A DNA stretch of 59,359 nucleotides from Gammaproteobacteria bacterium (GTDB lineage: Bacteria; Pseudomonadota; Gammaproteobacteria; Steroidobacterales; Steroidobacteraceae), in assembly GCA_028293745.1 (NCBI GenBank), contig JAQGOF010000196.1:1-59359 (forward strand), given 5' to 3'. The translations under genes were made by a program, and so were the position numbers. Each line of letters begins with the position of its first letter. Positions within the stretch are counted from its first letter, which is position 1. The notes below the pieces were generated by a model. That model was not told the DNA's origin and did not search any database. It worked only from the letters and a program-made list of their open reading frames with translations. This document shows positions 46,516 through 55,064 of the stretch, one piece after another.

Positions 46516-47964
46516 TCAGGGCTGTTGGGTGGTTGCGGCCACCTCGCCGACTGCGATGAGCGCGAGTTCCACCCCTGGTTCTCCAAGACGCACTCGATCA
46601 CCGGCGTGTACACGAACTCGTTCTTGCACGCGCTCGCCATTTACGAACGTGCCGAAGGTGCTGTGATCGAGCAGTACCAGTTCGTCGCCATCATGCACGA
46701 ATGTGCAGTGTCGCCGGGAGACTCCGGCCAGACCTTCCGGAAGCGTGATATGGCGGGCGGTTGATGGAACGGCGGCCGTCCCGGAAGCTATCACGGTGGA
46801 GGGGGCGCTCTGGGGTTCAGCGGCGCGGCCGACAATAAGTGATTCGGAGCTGAGCGAGTACGCACGTCCGTCCAACAGCGCGTGCGATGGCGCGGGGCCG
46901 CCGGAGCGGCGTTGGCCCAATGGCTCCCGTGCCACGCTGTCTGTCAAAACTGTTTGCGCTTGCAGAGGCAGCCGTCGAAGCAGGCGCACGGAGTCCTCGC
47001 CGGTCATGGGCTCGGGCCCCGGTAAATCGAGCAATGACGTCGCTGCTGCCGCAAACCCGTCAGGGACACTTACCAACTCGCAACCGACAAATTGCTCCAG
47101 TTGCTGCCGTATACCGGGCAGCTCGGCTACCGTGCGCGGAACGACAATGGCGAGCGGCGCTCCGGCGGGACGCAGTTGATGCAGAAGGCCGACAATGGAG
47201 CGGTAGATCGGGTCGGCGGCTTGCGCAAACTGGTCACGAGTGAGGGCGACTTCAAATCGTTCCTTCCCCTTGGTGACGATTGCGACTGCATTTCCGGTGG
47301 ACGCGGCTTCCTGCGTCGCAGAGGGTATGGCATCGAAGAGTTGTTGCTCTGTTGCAGCATCGTGCAGAGGATCGAAGCGGGTGCGCTTCACCATGGTTGT
47401 CGTGATGAGGTCGAGCCATGCCTGGTACAACTCGATGAAACCGCCGCGCTCTGTCAGTACTGACCGTCTGCGGCGGGCCTGGGAGCCTTCGCAATCTACT
47501 GCGGTCGCGGCTGCGTGGTGGAGGCCTAGTTCCAGGACGATCGTGTTGCGTTCGGATTGCAGGGCAGCGGTGGTGACCGCGGCGGCGTCTATGAATCCAT
47601 CAATGGGCAAGCCCAGGCGGCGTACGATGCCCAGCAATGCTTCCAGGCCTATCGATTCCGCTTGGGCGGGGGTCGCGATCCAGATGCGCTCGCCGTCGCG
47701 GATCGGTTGTTCTGCCATGCGCGCTTTCAACTCTGCCGCCAGGAGCATTTCGGCGCGCGCGGACGGGATGCGTTGCGTTAGGACAGCGCCGAGGTGTCGG
47801 GACGATGTCGCCATGGGTTGGGAGCGGAGTTCGCGCCAGGCATTGGCGCCTGCGGGACTGGTGCCGTTTCCGTTGAACACGGCACTTGGGGCGCTGCTTT
47901 GTACGTGCCCGCCTCTGGCTAGCGAGACCGCGCGGTCGTTGAGCTCTATGGCGAAAACGGTCAT
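46516..47964 (-). CDS. FHA-domain protein with actin/Hsp70-like N-terminal region
   Basis: 482 residues. The C-terminal FHA domain (about 375-475) has every phosphothreonine-binding residue: 'IVGR', 'GVSRRHCTFVHDG' and 'TFVNGE'. The N-terminal part (about 1-300) has 'VFAIELNDRAVSLARGG' at the start and 'IVLELGLHHAAATAVDC' in the middle, spaced like the phosphate-1 and phosphate-2 loops of actin/Hsp70 ATPases but degenerate. That assignment is tentative. With a Ser/Thr kinase in the same operon, it is the obvious reader of phosphorylated Thr. No membrane segment is seen. Confidence 0.9.
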   Translation of the reverse strand: MTVFAIELNDRAVSLARGGHVQSSAPSAVFNGNGTSPAGANAWRELRSQPMATSSRHLGAVLTQRIPSARAEMLLAAELKARMAEQPIRDGERIWIATPAQAESIGLEALLGIVRRLGLPIDGFIDAAAVTTAALQSERNTIVLELGLHHAAATAVDCEGSQARRRRSVLTERGGFIELYQAWLDLITTTMVKRTRFDPLHDAATEQQLFDAIPSATQEAASTGNAVAIVTKGKERFEVALTRDQFAQAADPIYRSIVGLLHQLRPAGAPLAIVVPRTVAELPGIRQQLEQFVGCELVSVPDGFAAAATSLLDLPGPEPMTGEDSVRLLRRLPLQAQTVLTDSVAREPLGQRRSGGPAPSHALLDGRAYSLSSESLIVGRAAEPQSAPSTVIASGTAAVPSTARHITLPEGLAGVSRRHCTFVHDGDELVLLDHSTFGTFVNGERVQERVRVHAGDRVRLGEPGVELALIAVGEVAATTQQP

Positions 47965-47974
47965 TGATGCTGGC

Positions 47975-48241
47975 CTAAATGTCAGTTGGGAAGCTGACGT
48001 TGTTATCTGCTGACTGCGAGGGATCGGGCGCTGTGGTTGGGTCGTCGGCTATGGTTGCGGATTCCTCGGGGGCAGAGGGGGCCGGATGCGGGGGCGGGGT
48101 TGGCGGGGATGCAGGGCTCGCGGCGTTTGTTGGTACGGGCTGGGCGCTCGCTTGCTCGGCGGCGCGGAGCGTAACGAGCGCCGCTCCCGAGAGGATCACA
48201 GCGCTCAGGGTGATCAGCCAGATCGATCGTTTATTCGGCAT
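47975..48241 (-). CDS. small proline-rich single-pass membrane protein
   Basis: 88 residues: basic N-terminus, one TM or uncleaved signal helix (about 7-27), then a Pro/Ala/Ser-rich, acidic, probably disordered periplasmic tail. Its start overlaps the end of the PEGA/FGE gene by 11 bp and the FHA gene follows after 10 bp, so it is embedded in the operon. I do not recognise a family; a linker or anchor role is inferred only from position. Confidence 0.75.
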   Translation of the reverse strand: MPNKRSIWLITLSAVILSGAALVTLRAAEQASAQPVPTNAASPASPPTPPPHPAPSAPEESATIADDPTTAPDPSQSADNNVSFPTDI

Positions 48242-50741
48242 AGCGCACCACTCGAAAACCTATTGTTGTACTGGCGCCGTCCGCGCCGTCACGCCAGGCC
48301 AGTCTCAAATCCGTTGCACTGGCGGACTTCCAATTGGCACCGCGAATGACATGGCGAGTGCCGTCTTGGGGGCCCAGTGGATCGGTGACTGGCGCTGAGT
48401 CCACGAATGAGAGGTAGTAGTCGTCGATCCACTCGGAGACATTTCCGGACATGTCGTGCAGTCCCAGGGGTGTTGGCTTGAACTTGCCCACCGGAGCAAC
48501 GAGTGGGTACTCGTCCCGGTAGCCTGGCAAAGCGGCCGGCACCGAGTTCCCGGTTTCCGCACCGGCCAGATTCCCCACGTCGCTGGTCATGGGAAGGGCA
48601 TCGCCCCAGGCGTAACGCCGGAACTGGCCGGGCGAAGCATAGCGCGCGGCGTACTCCCATTCGGCTTCCGTTGGCAGGCGGTAGCCGATGGTGACGGGCC
48701 GCTTCAGGACATACGTGTCGTTCTTCCTTTCGTACGCGGTTGGAAGGTTGTCGCGCTCTGAGAGCCAATTGCTGTATTCGGCGGCCTCGTTCCAACTGAC
48801 CTGGCTGACAGGTTGGTCGTCGAGGTCGAGCGAATGTCGATCGATGAACCCCGAGGTATGGTCCGGATGGAACCGCCGGAACTGTTCGTTGGTTACTTCG
48901 GTGACACCGAAGTAGAGCGGGCGCTTGAGCGTAACGCGCCGCAAGCCTTCATTGGGGCGGCGGCCCTGTTCCCGCCGCTCGCTGCCCATCGAGAAGGTGC
49001 CTGCGGGTATCAATCGCAGCAGGTAGCCGGTCTGGGTGTATACGGTGGATGCCGTCTGCGCCAGGGCAATGGACCGATCGTCGGACACGAGTCGATATTG
49101 GAGGGTGCGATCCAGGCCCTTTGCCGGTGTGACTGTGCCGGTGTAGGTTATCCAGCCTTCCTTGCGCACCTCGATGCGATGTTCTATTGCGGATAACTCC
49201 AATGACTGTGGCGTGCGACCCCGGTCAACTCCATCGACCGAAAGCTGCGCGCCGTCCGGCTCGCCCTGTATGGTTACCCGGGCTCCCACGGCCTCGAGCT
49301 TTGCATCGAGCCTGAGCCTCTTGCCAGGGTCTGCGAACAACGGGCGGGTCCAGGTCGCGTAGCCCGGCGAGTTGACGACCAGCTCGTGTTGGATTCCGGC
49401 AGGGAGGTCAACTTCGATGGGGGTTTGCCCTCGATGGACGCCGCCGACGGTCACTGCGGCACCGGCGGGCACGGAGGTCAGGGTGAGATGTGCATCAGGC
49501 TCGCCCAGGGTAATGGGACCGATGTTCAGTGCCTCGCCCGCTTTGAGGACGACGCTGCTTTCCCAGGTTTTCAGGTTCGGTGCCGAAATACGAACCCGTC
49601 TCACTCCGGAGGGCACGTCTACGACCGTTGGTGTCATGCCGCTGTCAACTCCATCGACAGCGACATGCGCGCCCCCTGGAATCGCTGAGATCTGCAGCGT
49701 GCCCCATGAAGGCTGCAAGACGGCCTTGAGATCCTGGCGAACGCCCGCCCCCTCGATCACAACCGACGCGATGTAGTCAACATAGCGTGGAGCACTGAGT
49801 GTGATGGTGTGGTTGCCGGGGGACATTGTGATTACGCCGGGTACGCTACCCGATTCGACACCGTCAATGTTGACCGTCGCTGCGACATCAGCGGTGTCGA
49901 TGCGTAGGGTTCCGGGTAGTTTTGCCAATCTCAGGCGGGCACTTGCAGGTGCATTGTTACCGACCGCGATGCTTACCTGCGCGGGCCTGTATCCATCATG
50001 TTCGGCGCGGATGACGTGTTGACCCGGCAGCAATAACAGATGTCCGCCGGTGTGTATCGACAACAAGGTGCCGGGCACATGCACCCGCGCGTCTTTCGGT
50101 TCGATATCCAATGCCACGGAGTTGAGTTGTGACACCACGCCGATCACCGCTAACGCGGCGACCGCTACAGCGGCAATAAGCAGCCAGAACCTGCGGGTTC
50201 GTGGTGCCCGAGGTGGCTTAGCCCTGGCGGCTGGCGCGCGCTGCGCGCGGGCCTGTGCTTGTGCGGCGTTCTGCTGCCGGGCGGCCGCAGCTTCCAGCTC
50301 AGCGGGTGATGCAACGCGCGGCGCTTGGATCAGTAACTCTTCGTCGCCGTCTCCATGAGCCAGCGCCGAGACAGCCCCGGCGGGCGAGATCGTGGCATTG
50401 CCTGCGAGGTGGCAGACTTCGAGTCGAAGCAGGGTGCGCGATACGTCGGTGACGACGATCTGAGCGTCGCCCACTGCAAAAACGTCATGGCGCCGCAAAT
50501 CGCGCGGGCTCGCTGACAGGCGCCCGTTGAAGCGTACTTTGGAGTCATTGATGGGATGTGCGATCCACACTCCCTTGCGCCGGTCGATCTGGACAGCGGC
50601 TCCCGGGCGCGCACCCGGGACGACAATGTTGGCCCCTTCCCCTCCAATTGTAGGGGTCTCGCCGAAAATGCGATCTCCGATAGGCTCGCGAACACGTACC
50701 TGTGCATACGTGCTCGCACTCGTCAGAGCCGTATCAGTCAT
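48231..50741 (-). CDS. PEGA-repeat / FGE-sulfatase-domain membrane protein
   Basis: 836 residues. The N-terminal cytosolic domain (about 15-115) resembles a degenerate FHA fold ('VRFNGRL' retained, SxxH absent). An Ala/Arg-rich linker and a TM helix (about 182-205) follow. Five PEGA-like beta repeats (about 210-560) come next, four ending in 'G(T/V)...V(D/G)GV...G.TP'-type turns. A C-terminal SUMF1/FGE-like domain starts near 565 ('LLRLIPAGTFSMGSE', 'VTEVTNEQF', 'YRLPTEAEWEYAARY', 'GLHDMSGNVSEWIDD', 'HVIRGANWKSAS'). The two catalytic Cys of true formylglycine-generating enzymes are not present after 'RGANW', so a binding rather than oxidase role is likely. It starts 42 bp after the kinase gene. 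Confidence 0.92.
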   Translation of the reverse strand: MTDTALTSASTYAQVRVREPIGDRIFGETPTIGGEGANIVVPGARPGAAVQIDRRKGVWIAHPINDSKVRFNGRLSASPRDLRRHDVFAVGDAQIVVTDVSRTLLRLEVCHLAGNATISPAGAVSALAHGDGDEELLIQAPRVASPAELEAAAARQQNAAQAQARAQRAPAARAKPPRAPRTRRFWLLIAAVAVAALAVIGVVSQLNSVALDIEPKDARVHVPGTLLSIHTGGHLLLLPGQHVIRAEHDGYRPAQVSIAVGNNAPASARLRLAKLPGTLRIDTADVAATVNIDGVESGSVPGVITMSPGNHTITLSAPRYVDYIASVVIEGAGVRQDLKAVLQPSWGTLQISAIPGGAHVAVDGVDSGMTPTVVDVPSGVRRVRISAPNLKTWESSVVLKAGEALNIGPITLGEPDAHLTLTSVPAGAAVTVGGVHRGQTPIEVDLPAGIQHELVVNSPGYATWTRPLFADPGKRLRLDAKLEAVGARVTIQGEPDGAQLSVDGVDRGRTPQSLELSAIEHRIEVRKEGWITYTGTVTPAKGLDRTLQYRLVSDDRSIALAQTASTVYTQTGYLLRLIPAGTFSMGSERREQGRRPNEGLRRVTLKRPLYFGVTEVTNEQFRRFHPDHTSGFIDRHSLDLDDQPVSQVSWNEAAEYSNWLSERDNLPTAYERKNDTYVLKRPVTIGYRLPTEAEWEYAARYASPGQFRRYAWGDALPMTSDVGNLAGAETGNSVPAALPGYRDEYPLVAPVGKFKPTPLGLHDMSGNVSEWIDDYYLSFVDSAPVTDPLGPQDGTRHVIRGANWKSASATDLRLAWRDGADGASTTIGFRVVRYAE

Positions 50742-50783
50742 GCTCTTGCCTGTGGACGGAGTGTCCTCGAGGTCATGCCTTTA

Positions 50784-53700
50784 TCAGATTGGATCCGAGC
50801 AGGTGACCTTGATCGTCTGTGTGTCCTGGCCGGGTGCCACGGTGATCTCCCGCCTGACGTCACGAAATCCGTATCGAGTTCCGACGACAGTGTACTTTCC
50901 GGGACGCAGCTCGATATCGCGTCGGGCGAACGACCCGAAGGAGCCGATGCTCGAGATGACGACCTGGGTGGAGTTATCGGATAGCAGTGACAGCCGGACG
51001 GGTTTGTCAAAGCCGGGCAGCAATATTTCCAGCCGGGCGATCTGCGAGCGAATCACAGGACCCTGGGGACTCTGCGCCCGTGCTGTCTCCAGGAGTGCAC
51101 GTGCATCTTCTCTTACGCCGGGTGCAGCGAGTCTGTCAGGACGATCCAGAAGCTGCTGCAATCGGCCGGAAAGATCCGCGCGGGATATTGTACGTGCCTT
51201 GCCTTCTTGTGCGAACGCGAGTGACGCGTCCGCTGCGAGGACGTCCTCGTAAACCCGCTCTGCCTCTTCCCAGCGCTCCTGCGCTTCCAGTCCAACAGCG
51301 CGCTGGCGCATCGAGGCGAAACCGCGCGCCGTGAGTGCAGCGCCGACACGCCTCAAACCCTCGGACGCCTCAGCACCATTCGGCTTGAGGGCTCGCGCTT
51401 TGACGAAGGCATCGTGGGCTTCATCCAGGCGACCCGCGCCCAGCGCGGCGAAACCGGAACCAACGGCCTTCGCGTAGTTGTCGTCGCCAAACGCTGCGTT
51501 GGCACGCGCCTGGCCCGCTCTTGCAGTAGCGTTGCCAGGGTCTAAGAACAGGGCCTGGCTGTAGTCTTGGGCTGCTCGGGCGTAGTCGTGTGCGGCCTCT
51601 GCGTTCTGTGCATCGGCAAGGAGCGGGAGCAGAGCGTTCAAGTTTTGCGCTCGACGTAGACCGTCCGACGCCCGTCTGTCGGTTGGATTGATGCGCCGAG
51701 CGAGGTCGAACGCCTGGCCAGCAACTTCCTGCTGGCCTGCGCCCAACGCTTTCTCACCTGCAGCGACTTGCGTTGACAGCGCCTGCGGCGCTCTGCTCTC
51801 GACGGTATCCAACAACTTCATCGCTGCGGTCAGGCGCTCCTGTGCGACGCGAGGATTGCCCGCGTCGTATGCACCAACCGACTCCGCGGCGCGCATTTTC
51901 GCGGTCGCGAATTCACGGCCGCCCCAAGCACCCGCGCCACGGGCCTCAAGGGCCGCAAGTCTGGTATCGAATGTCTGCCGCATCTCGCGGAGGCGTTGCT
52001 CATCGCCGGCACTGGCCGCTGGCGTGCTCGCGTTCGTCGGTGTCGACGCTATCGCGCGTGGCGCCCGCGTCCCCGTCGCATATTGCGTTGCCGCCGTCCC
52101 GGACCGCGCTGTCGCTGATGAGCCTGTGGCGGATTGTGCGGTGGTGTCTTCGGGAGAGGCGCCGGATGCCGCCGAGGACGGCACGACTGGAGTAGTTGGC
52201 GTCGATGAAGAGTCTGGCGTTAGTGCTGCTTTCAGTGGCGCGACCACTGCGGCCACTTCGGGCGGCAGTGCTTGAGTGTCGAAGCGCGGCAGCCAGAAGT
52301 ACACGGCGGCGGCTCCGCCGGCGAGCAGGCCCATAAATACCCAGGGCCACCGACGCGCACGGATAGGTTCGAGCCGCGCTACCTTCGGCAGGCCATCGAG
52401 TGGGATATCTCCCCATGTTGCGTGCATTGGTCCTGCGTGGACCGGATTCGCATAGGTTCCACGCGGCACTGCCGCTGGGTGCGCCACGGGTTGCATTCCT
52501 GCGGCGTGGGCAGCCGCCGGCTGGGCGGGCGATGGGGCGGCCGGGGAAGGGCTCCACAGTGGGTGGGCGGACGACGCTGTGTGACCGCCCGCTGGATGCG
52601 CGGGGGCTGGGTGACCCGGTGTTGGCTGTGCTGCGTAGGGTGCGTGCCCGGGTGTTGGTTGCCCGGGCGGGGCAGGCCACGGGGTTGGTTGCGCGGAAGC
52701 GGGATGCCCGGCGGTTGGGTGTGCGTATGGTGCATACGCAGCGGATTGCTGTGCAGAGGCGGCATAGCCGGGCGGCGGCTGTGCGGAAGGGTTAGTCCCC
52801 GGCGTTGGCCGTGCGACGGTTGAGTGGCCCGCGACTGGCGTGTGCGAAGGTGTTGGCTGCGCGGAAACGGCATGCGGGGGCGCTGCGCTTGAGTGCCCGG
52901 GCACCGGCGCGTGCGAAGACGTTGGCTGGGACGAGGGCCAGGGCAACGTTTGGTCAGTCGCCCAATGCGTGGTTGCTGGTTGCCCAGGTGTCGCATGCCA
53001 CGGTGCTGATTGCGCGGTTCCGGTGCGCGATGCCGCGGGCGTCGCTGATGACGTTCCAGGCGAGTGCGCCTGCGACGGAATCGGCTGCGTCTGGTCCGCC
53101 GCCGCTGACATCGGGGCTGTGGTCGTTGCGTGTGGCGGGCCTGGGTACGCCGAGGAGGCCGGAGTCGAGTTTCCCTCGCGCGGCCACTTGGGCTTTGAGG
53201 GCGTCGAAGGAGCTGACGTTTGCGCTGAGGCAGCAGATTTGGGTGCCGCGGTCGTTGCATTCGGTGCTGCTGGGGGCGCGAACGCCGATAGCCCGGCCGA
53301 CGATTGGTTTGCCCACGGCGGTGAGCCTGTCGATTGGTTTGTCGCGGATTGCGACGTGGGCTTCGAGGATGCCGCGCGGGCGGCTGCCACAATCGCAGCT
53401 GCCTCGGCGGGTGTCAGCGGCGTTGGATGTGTCGGTTTCGGTTGCGCTGCGGACTCGGCGGCTGCGCGTTCGAGCGCTGCGTCGATGCGAGCTAATGCTT
53501 CCGCGCCGGATCGCCGGGGCGAGCGAGTGCTGCCTGCGGGCGGGTTTGGGGCGCTCGCTGCCGGGCCGCCGGTGGGTGCTGGGCCCGGGGCGCTGGGTGC
53601 GTGGCTGCCGCTGGGCGCGTGGTCGCTGTTGGATGCGTGGCCGCTGCCGGGTGCGTGGCTGCGGCTGGGTCCGTGGTTGCTGCCGGGTGCGTGGCTGCCG

Positions 53701-55049
53701 CCGGATGCCTGGCCGCCGTTGGACGTCGGGCCGCTGGCGGCGGCGGCTGGGGTTGGGCGGCTGCGCTCTCCCGCGCCGCTGCTGGTTGCGGGTTCGTCGC
53801 TGGATCCTAGGCGGCCATTGGCTAGCAGGCCGGTGGTGGCTCCTGGGGCTGGGCTGCGGACGCCCGCACCGCTGCTGGTTGGGGCGCCGTCGCTGTCTCT
53901 TGGGCGGCGGTTGGCTACCGGGCTGTCGCTGGGTCCTGGGCTGCCGTTCGATATCGGGTCGTCGGCCGGCGTTAAATCCTCCCTGCGCCTTCCGCGTCTG
54001 TCGGAAGTGGCTCGCCTGTCCTGCGATTCACGCGTCCATACGACCTGGTTCGCCCGTGCGTCAGGCGTGTTGGTCGCGGTCGCTCGCGCTGCTTGCGCAT
54101 TCCCAGCGTCAGGTGAGGACTGCGAGGATTCTGCCTGCGACGCCGCTGTGGAGATTGACGCTGTCGGCACCGGCGGCGAAACGTTCTCGAAATCAAATGT
54201 CAGTGTGTCATTGAGCGCGGCATCTAATTCGTCTATGACCTCGCGCATCGTGCGCGGCCGCCGCTTGGGGTCCTTTGCCAACATATGCATCACGAGTGCG
54301 CCGAGCAAAGGCGGGATCTGCCGTGTCGGAACGAGGGTTGGCACTCGTTCTTCCATGGCACGCTTCTTATCGAAGTGGGGGTAGTACGGCGGGTAGCCTG
54401 ACAACAACTCGTACGCCAGCGCCCCGAGACCGTATATATCGTCGGCGGTTGTTGGTGGGTCACCGCGCAACTGAGCCGGGCTCGCGGTAAATGGCGAGAA
54501 GCCGTGCCTGTTGGTATCCCGAGTTGCCGTGGTCGCCGATCCCGACGCTTGGGCGTCTGCCGCCGTCACGGCCGTTTCGGCGACACCGAAATCCGCCAGG
54601 CGCGCGCGGCCTCGTGCGTCGAACAGGACGTTACCCGGCTTCAAGTCCCGATGGATGACTCCACACTCGTGTGCATGCTCGAGCGCCTGGGCAATCTCCA
54701 GGAGTACGGGAATGATTTCGAGGAAGCCCGCGCCGCGCAGGCGACGGAGATCGCCACCGGACGCGAGCTCCATCGGCAGAATCATTGCGTCGCCAGAGCG
54801 TTCTGGCGGAAACACCTTGAGGATGGACGGATGATCGAGCCGGCTTGCAATTGCGTACTCGTGCTCGAGAGCACTCCATGCCTCGGCCTGATGTGCGGTG
54901 GGATTCAGTACTTTGAGGGCGATGTCGATCCCCCGTATACCATCGTGCGCGCGCCACACTTCGCCCTGCCCGCCCGCGCCCAGCTTATCCAGCAGCGTGT
55001 AGCGCGCATCCAGCTTTCGACCCTTGATCGTTGCAACGGCCTCAGTCAT
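50784..55049 (-). CDS. transmembrane Ser/Thr protein kinase with long disordered linker and periplasmic TPR/PEGA-like domain
   Basis: 1421 residues. The Hanks-type kinase covers about 15-285: glycine loop 'LGAGGQGEVW', Lys46 in 'IALKVL', catalytic 'HRDLKPGN' (Asp135) and 'DFGVAE' (Asp153). The APE position is replaced by 'SPAQL' and the next block reads 'DDIYGLGALAYELL'. A linker of about 600 residues, rich in Pro/Ala/Ser/Thr/His with 'SHAPGS'-type repeats, leads to a TM helix (about 901-922). The periplasmic part (about 925-1350) is helical and TPR-like. The C-terminus ends in a beta domain resembling PEGA or a carboxypeptidase regulatory fold ('LRPGKYTVVGTRYGFRDV'). It is central to the ten-gene operon and is expected to phosphorylate Thr for the FHA protein. 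Confidence 0.94.
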   Translation of the reverse strand: MTEAVATIKGRKLDARYTLLDKLGAGGQGEVWRAHDGIRGIDIALKVLNPTAHQAEAWSALEHEYAIASRLDHPSILKVFPPERSGDAMILPMELASGGDLRRLRGAGFLEIIPVLLEIAQALEHAHECGVIHRDLKPGNVLFDARGRARLADFGVAETAVTAADAQASGSATTATRDTNRHGFSPFTASPAQLRGDPPTTADDIYGLGALAYELLSGYPPYYPHFDKKRAMEERVPTLVPTRQIPPLLGALVMHMLAKDPKRRPRTMREVIDELDAALNDTLTFDFENVSPPVPTASISTAASQAESSQSSPDAGNAQAARATATNTPDARANQVVWTRESQDRRATSDRRGRRREDLTPADDPISNGSPGPSDSPVANRRPRDSDGAPTSSGAGVRSPAPGATTGLLANGRLGSSDEPATSSGAGERSRPTPAAAASGPTSNGGQASGGSHAPGSNHGPSRSHAPGSGHASNSDHAPSGSHAPSAPGPAPTGGPAASAPNPPAGSTRSPRRSGAEALARIDAALERAAAESAAQPKPTHPTPLTPAEAAAIVAAARAASSKPTSQSATNQSTGSPPWANQSSAGLSAFAPPAAPNATTAAPKSAASAQTSAPSTPSKPKWPREGNSTPASSAYPGPPHATTTAPMSAAADQTQPIPSQAHSPGTSSATPAASRTGTAQSAPWHATPGQPATTHWATDQTLPWPSSQPTSSHAPVPGHSSAAPPHAVSAQPTPSHTPVAGHSTVARPTPGTNPSAQPPPGYAASAQQSAAYAPYAHPTAGHPASAQPTPWPAPPGQPTPGHAPYAAQPTPGHPAPAHPAGGHTASSAHPLWSPSPAAPSPAQPAAAHAAGMQPVAHPAAVPRGTYANPVHAGPMHATWGDIPLDGLPKVARLEPIRARRWPWVFMGLLAGGAAAVYFWLPRFDTQALPPEVAAVVAPLKAALTPDSSSTPTTPVVPSSAASGASPEDTTAQSATGSSATARSGTAATQYATGTRAPRAIASTPTNASTPAASAGDEQRLREMRQTFDTRLAALEARGAGAWGGREFATAKMRAAESVGAYDAGNPRVAQERLTAAMKLLDTVESRAPQALSTQVAAGEKALGAGQQEVAGQAFDLARRINPTDRRASDGLRRAQNLNALLPLLADAQNAEAAHDYARAAQDYSQALFLDPGNATARAGQARANAAFGDDNYAKAVGSGFAALGAGRLDEAHDAFVKARALKPNGAEASEGLRRVGAALTARGFASMRQRAVGLEAQERWEEAERVYEDVLAADASLAFAQEGKARTISRADLSGRLQQLLDRPDRLAAPGVREDARALLETARAQSPQGPVIRSQIARLEILLPGFDKPVRLSLLSDNSTQVVISSIGSFGSFARRDIELRPGKYTVVGTRYGFRDVRREITVAPGQDTQTIKVTCSDPI
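53592..53715. repeat. short-period repeats in kinase linker
   Basis: Degenerate 15-30-bp repeats (words like GCTGCCGGGTGCGTGGCTGC) encode Ser-His-Ala-Pro-Gly-Ser units of the disordered linker. Related Pro/Ala/His-rich repetition continues to about 52450. Strong codon bias makes long antisense frames here; they are not genes. Confidence 0.7.
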
Positions 55050-55064
55050 ATCTCACTGCTTCGT

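Noticed and set aside
52805..54384. Two plus-strand open frames of 469 and 514 codons opposite the kinase linker.
   Set aside because: They are antisense by-products of the repetitive GC-rich linker; they have skewed Gly/Arg/Cys/Trp composition, overlap each other, and lie opposite a clear kinase gene.
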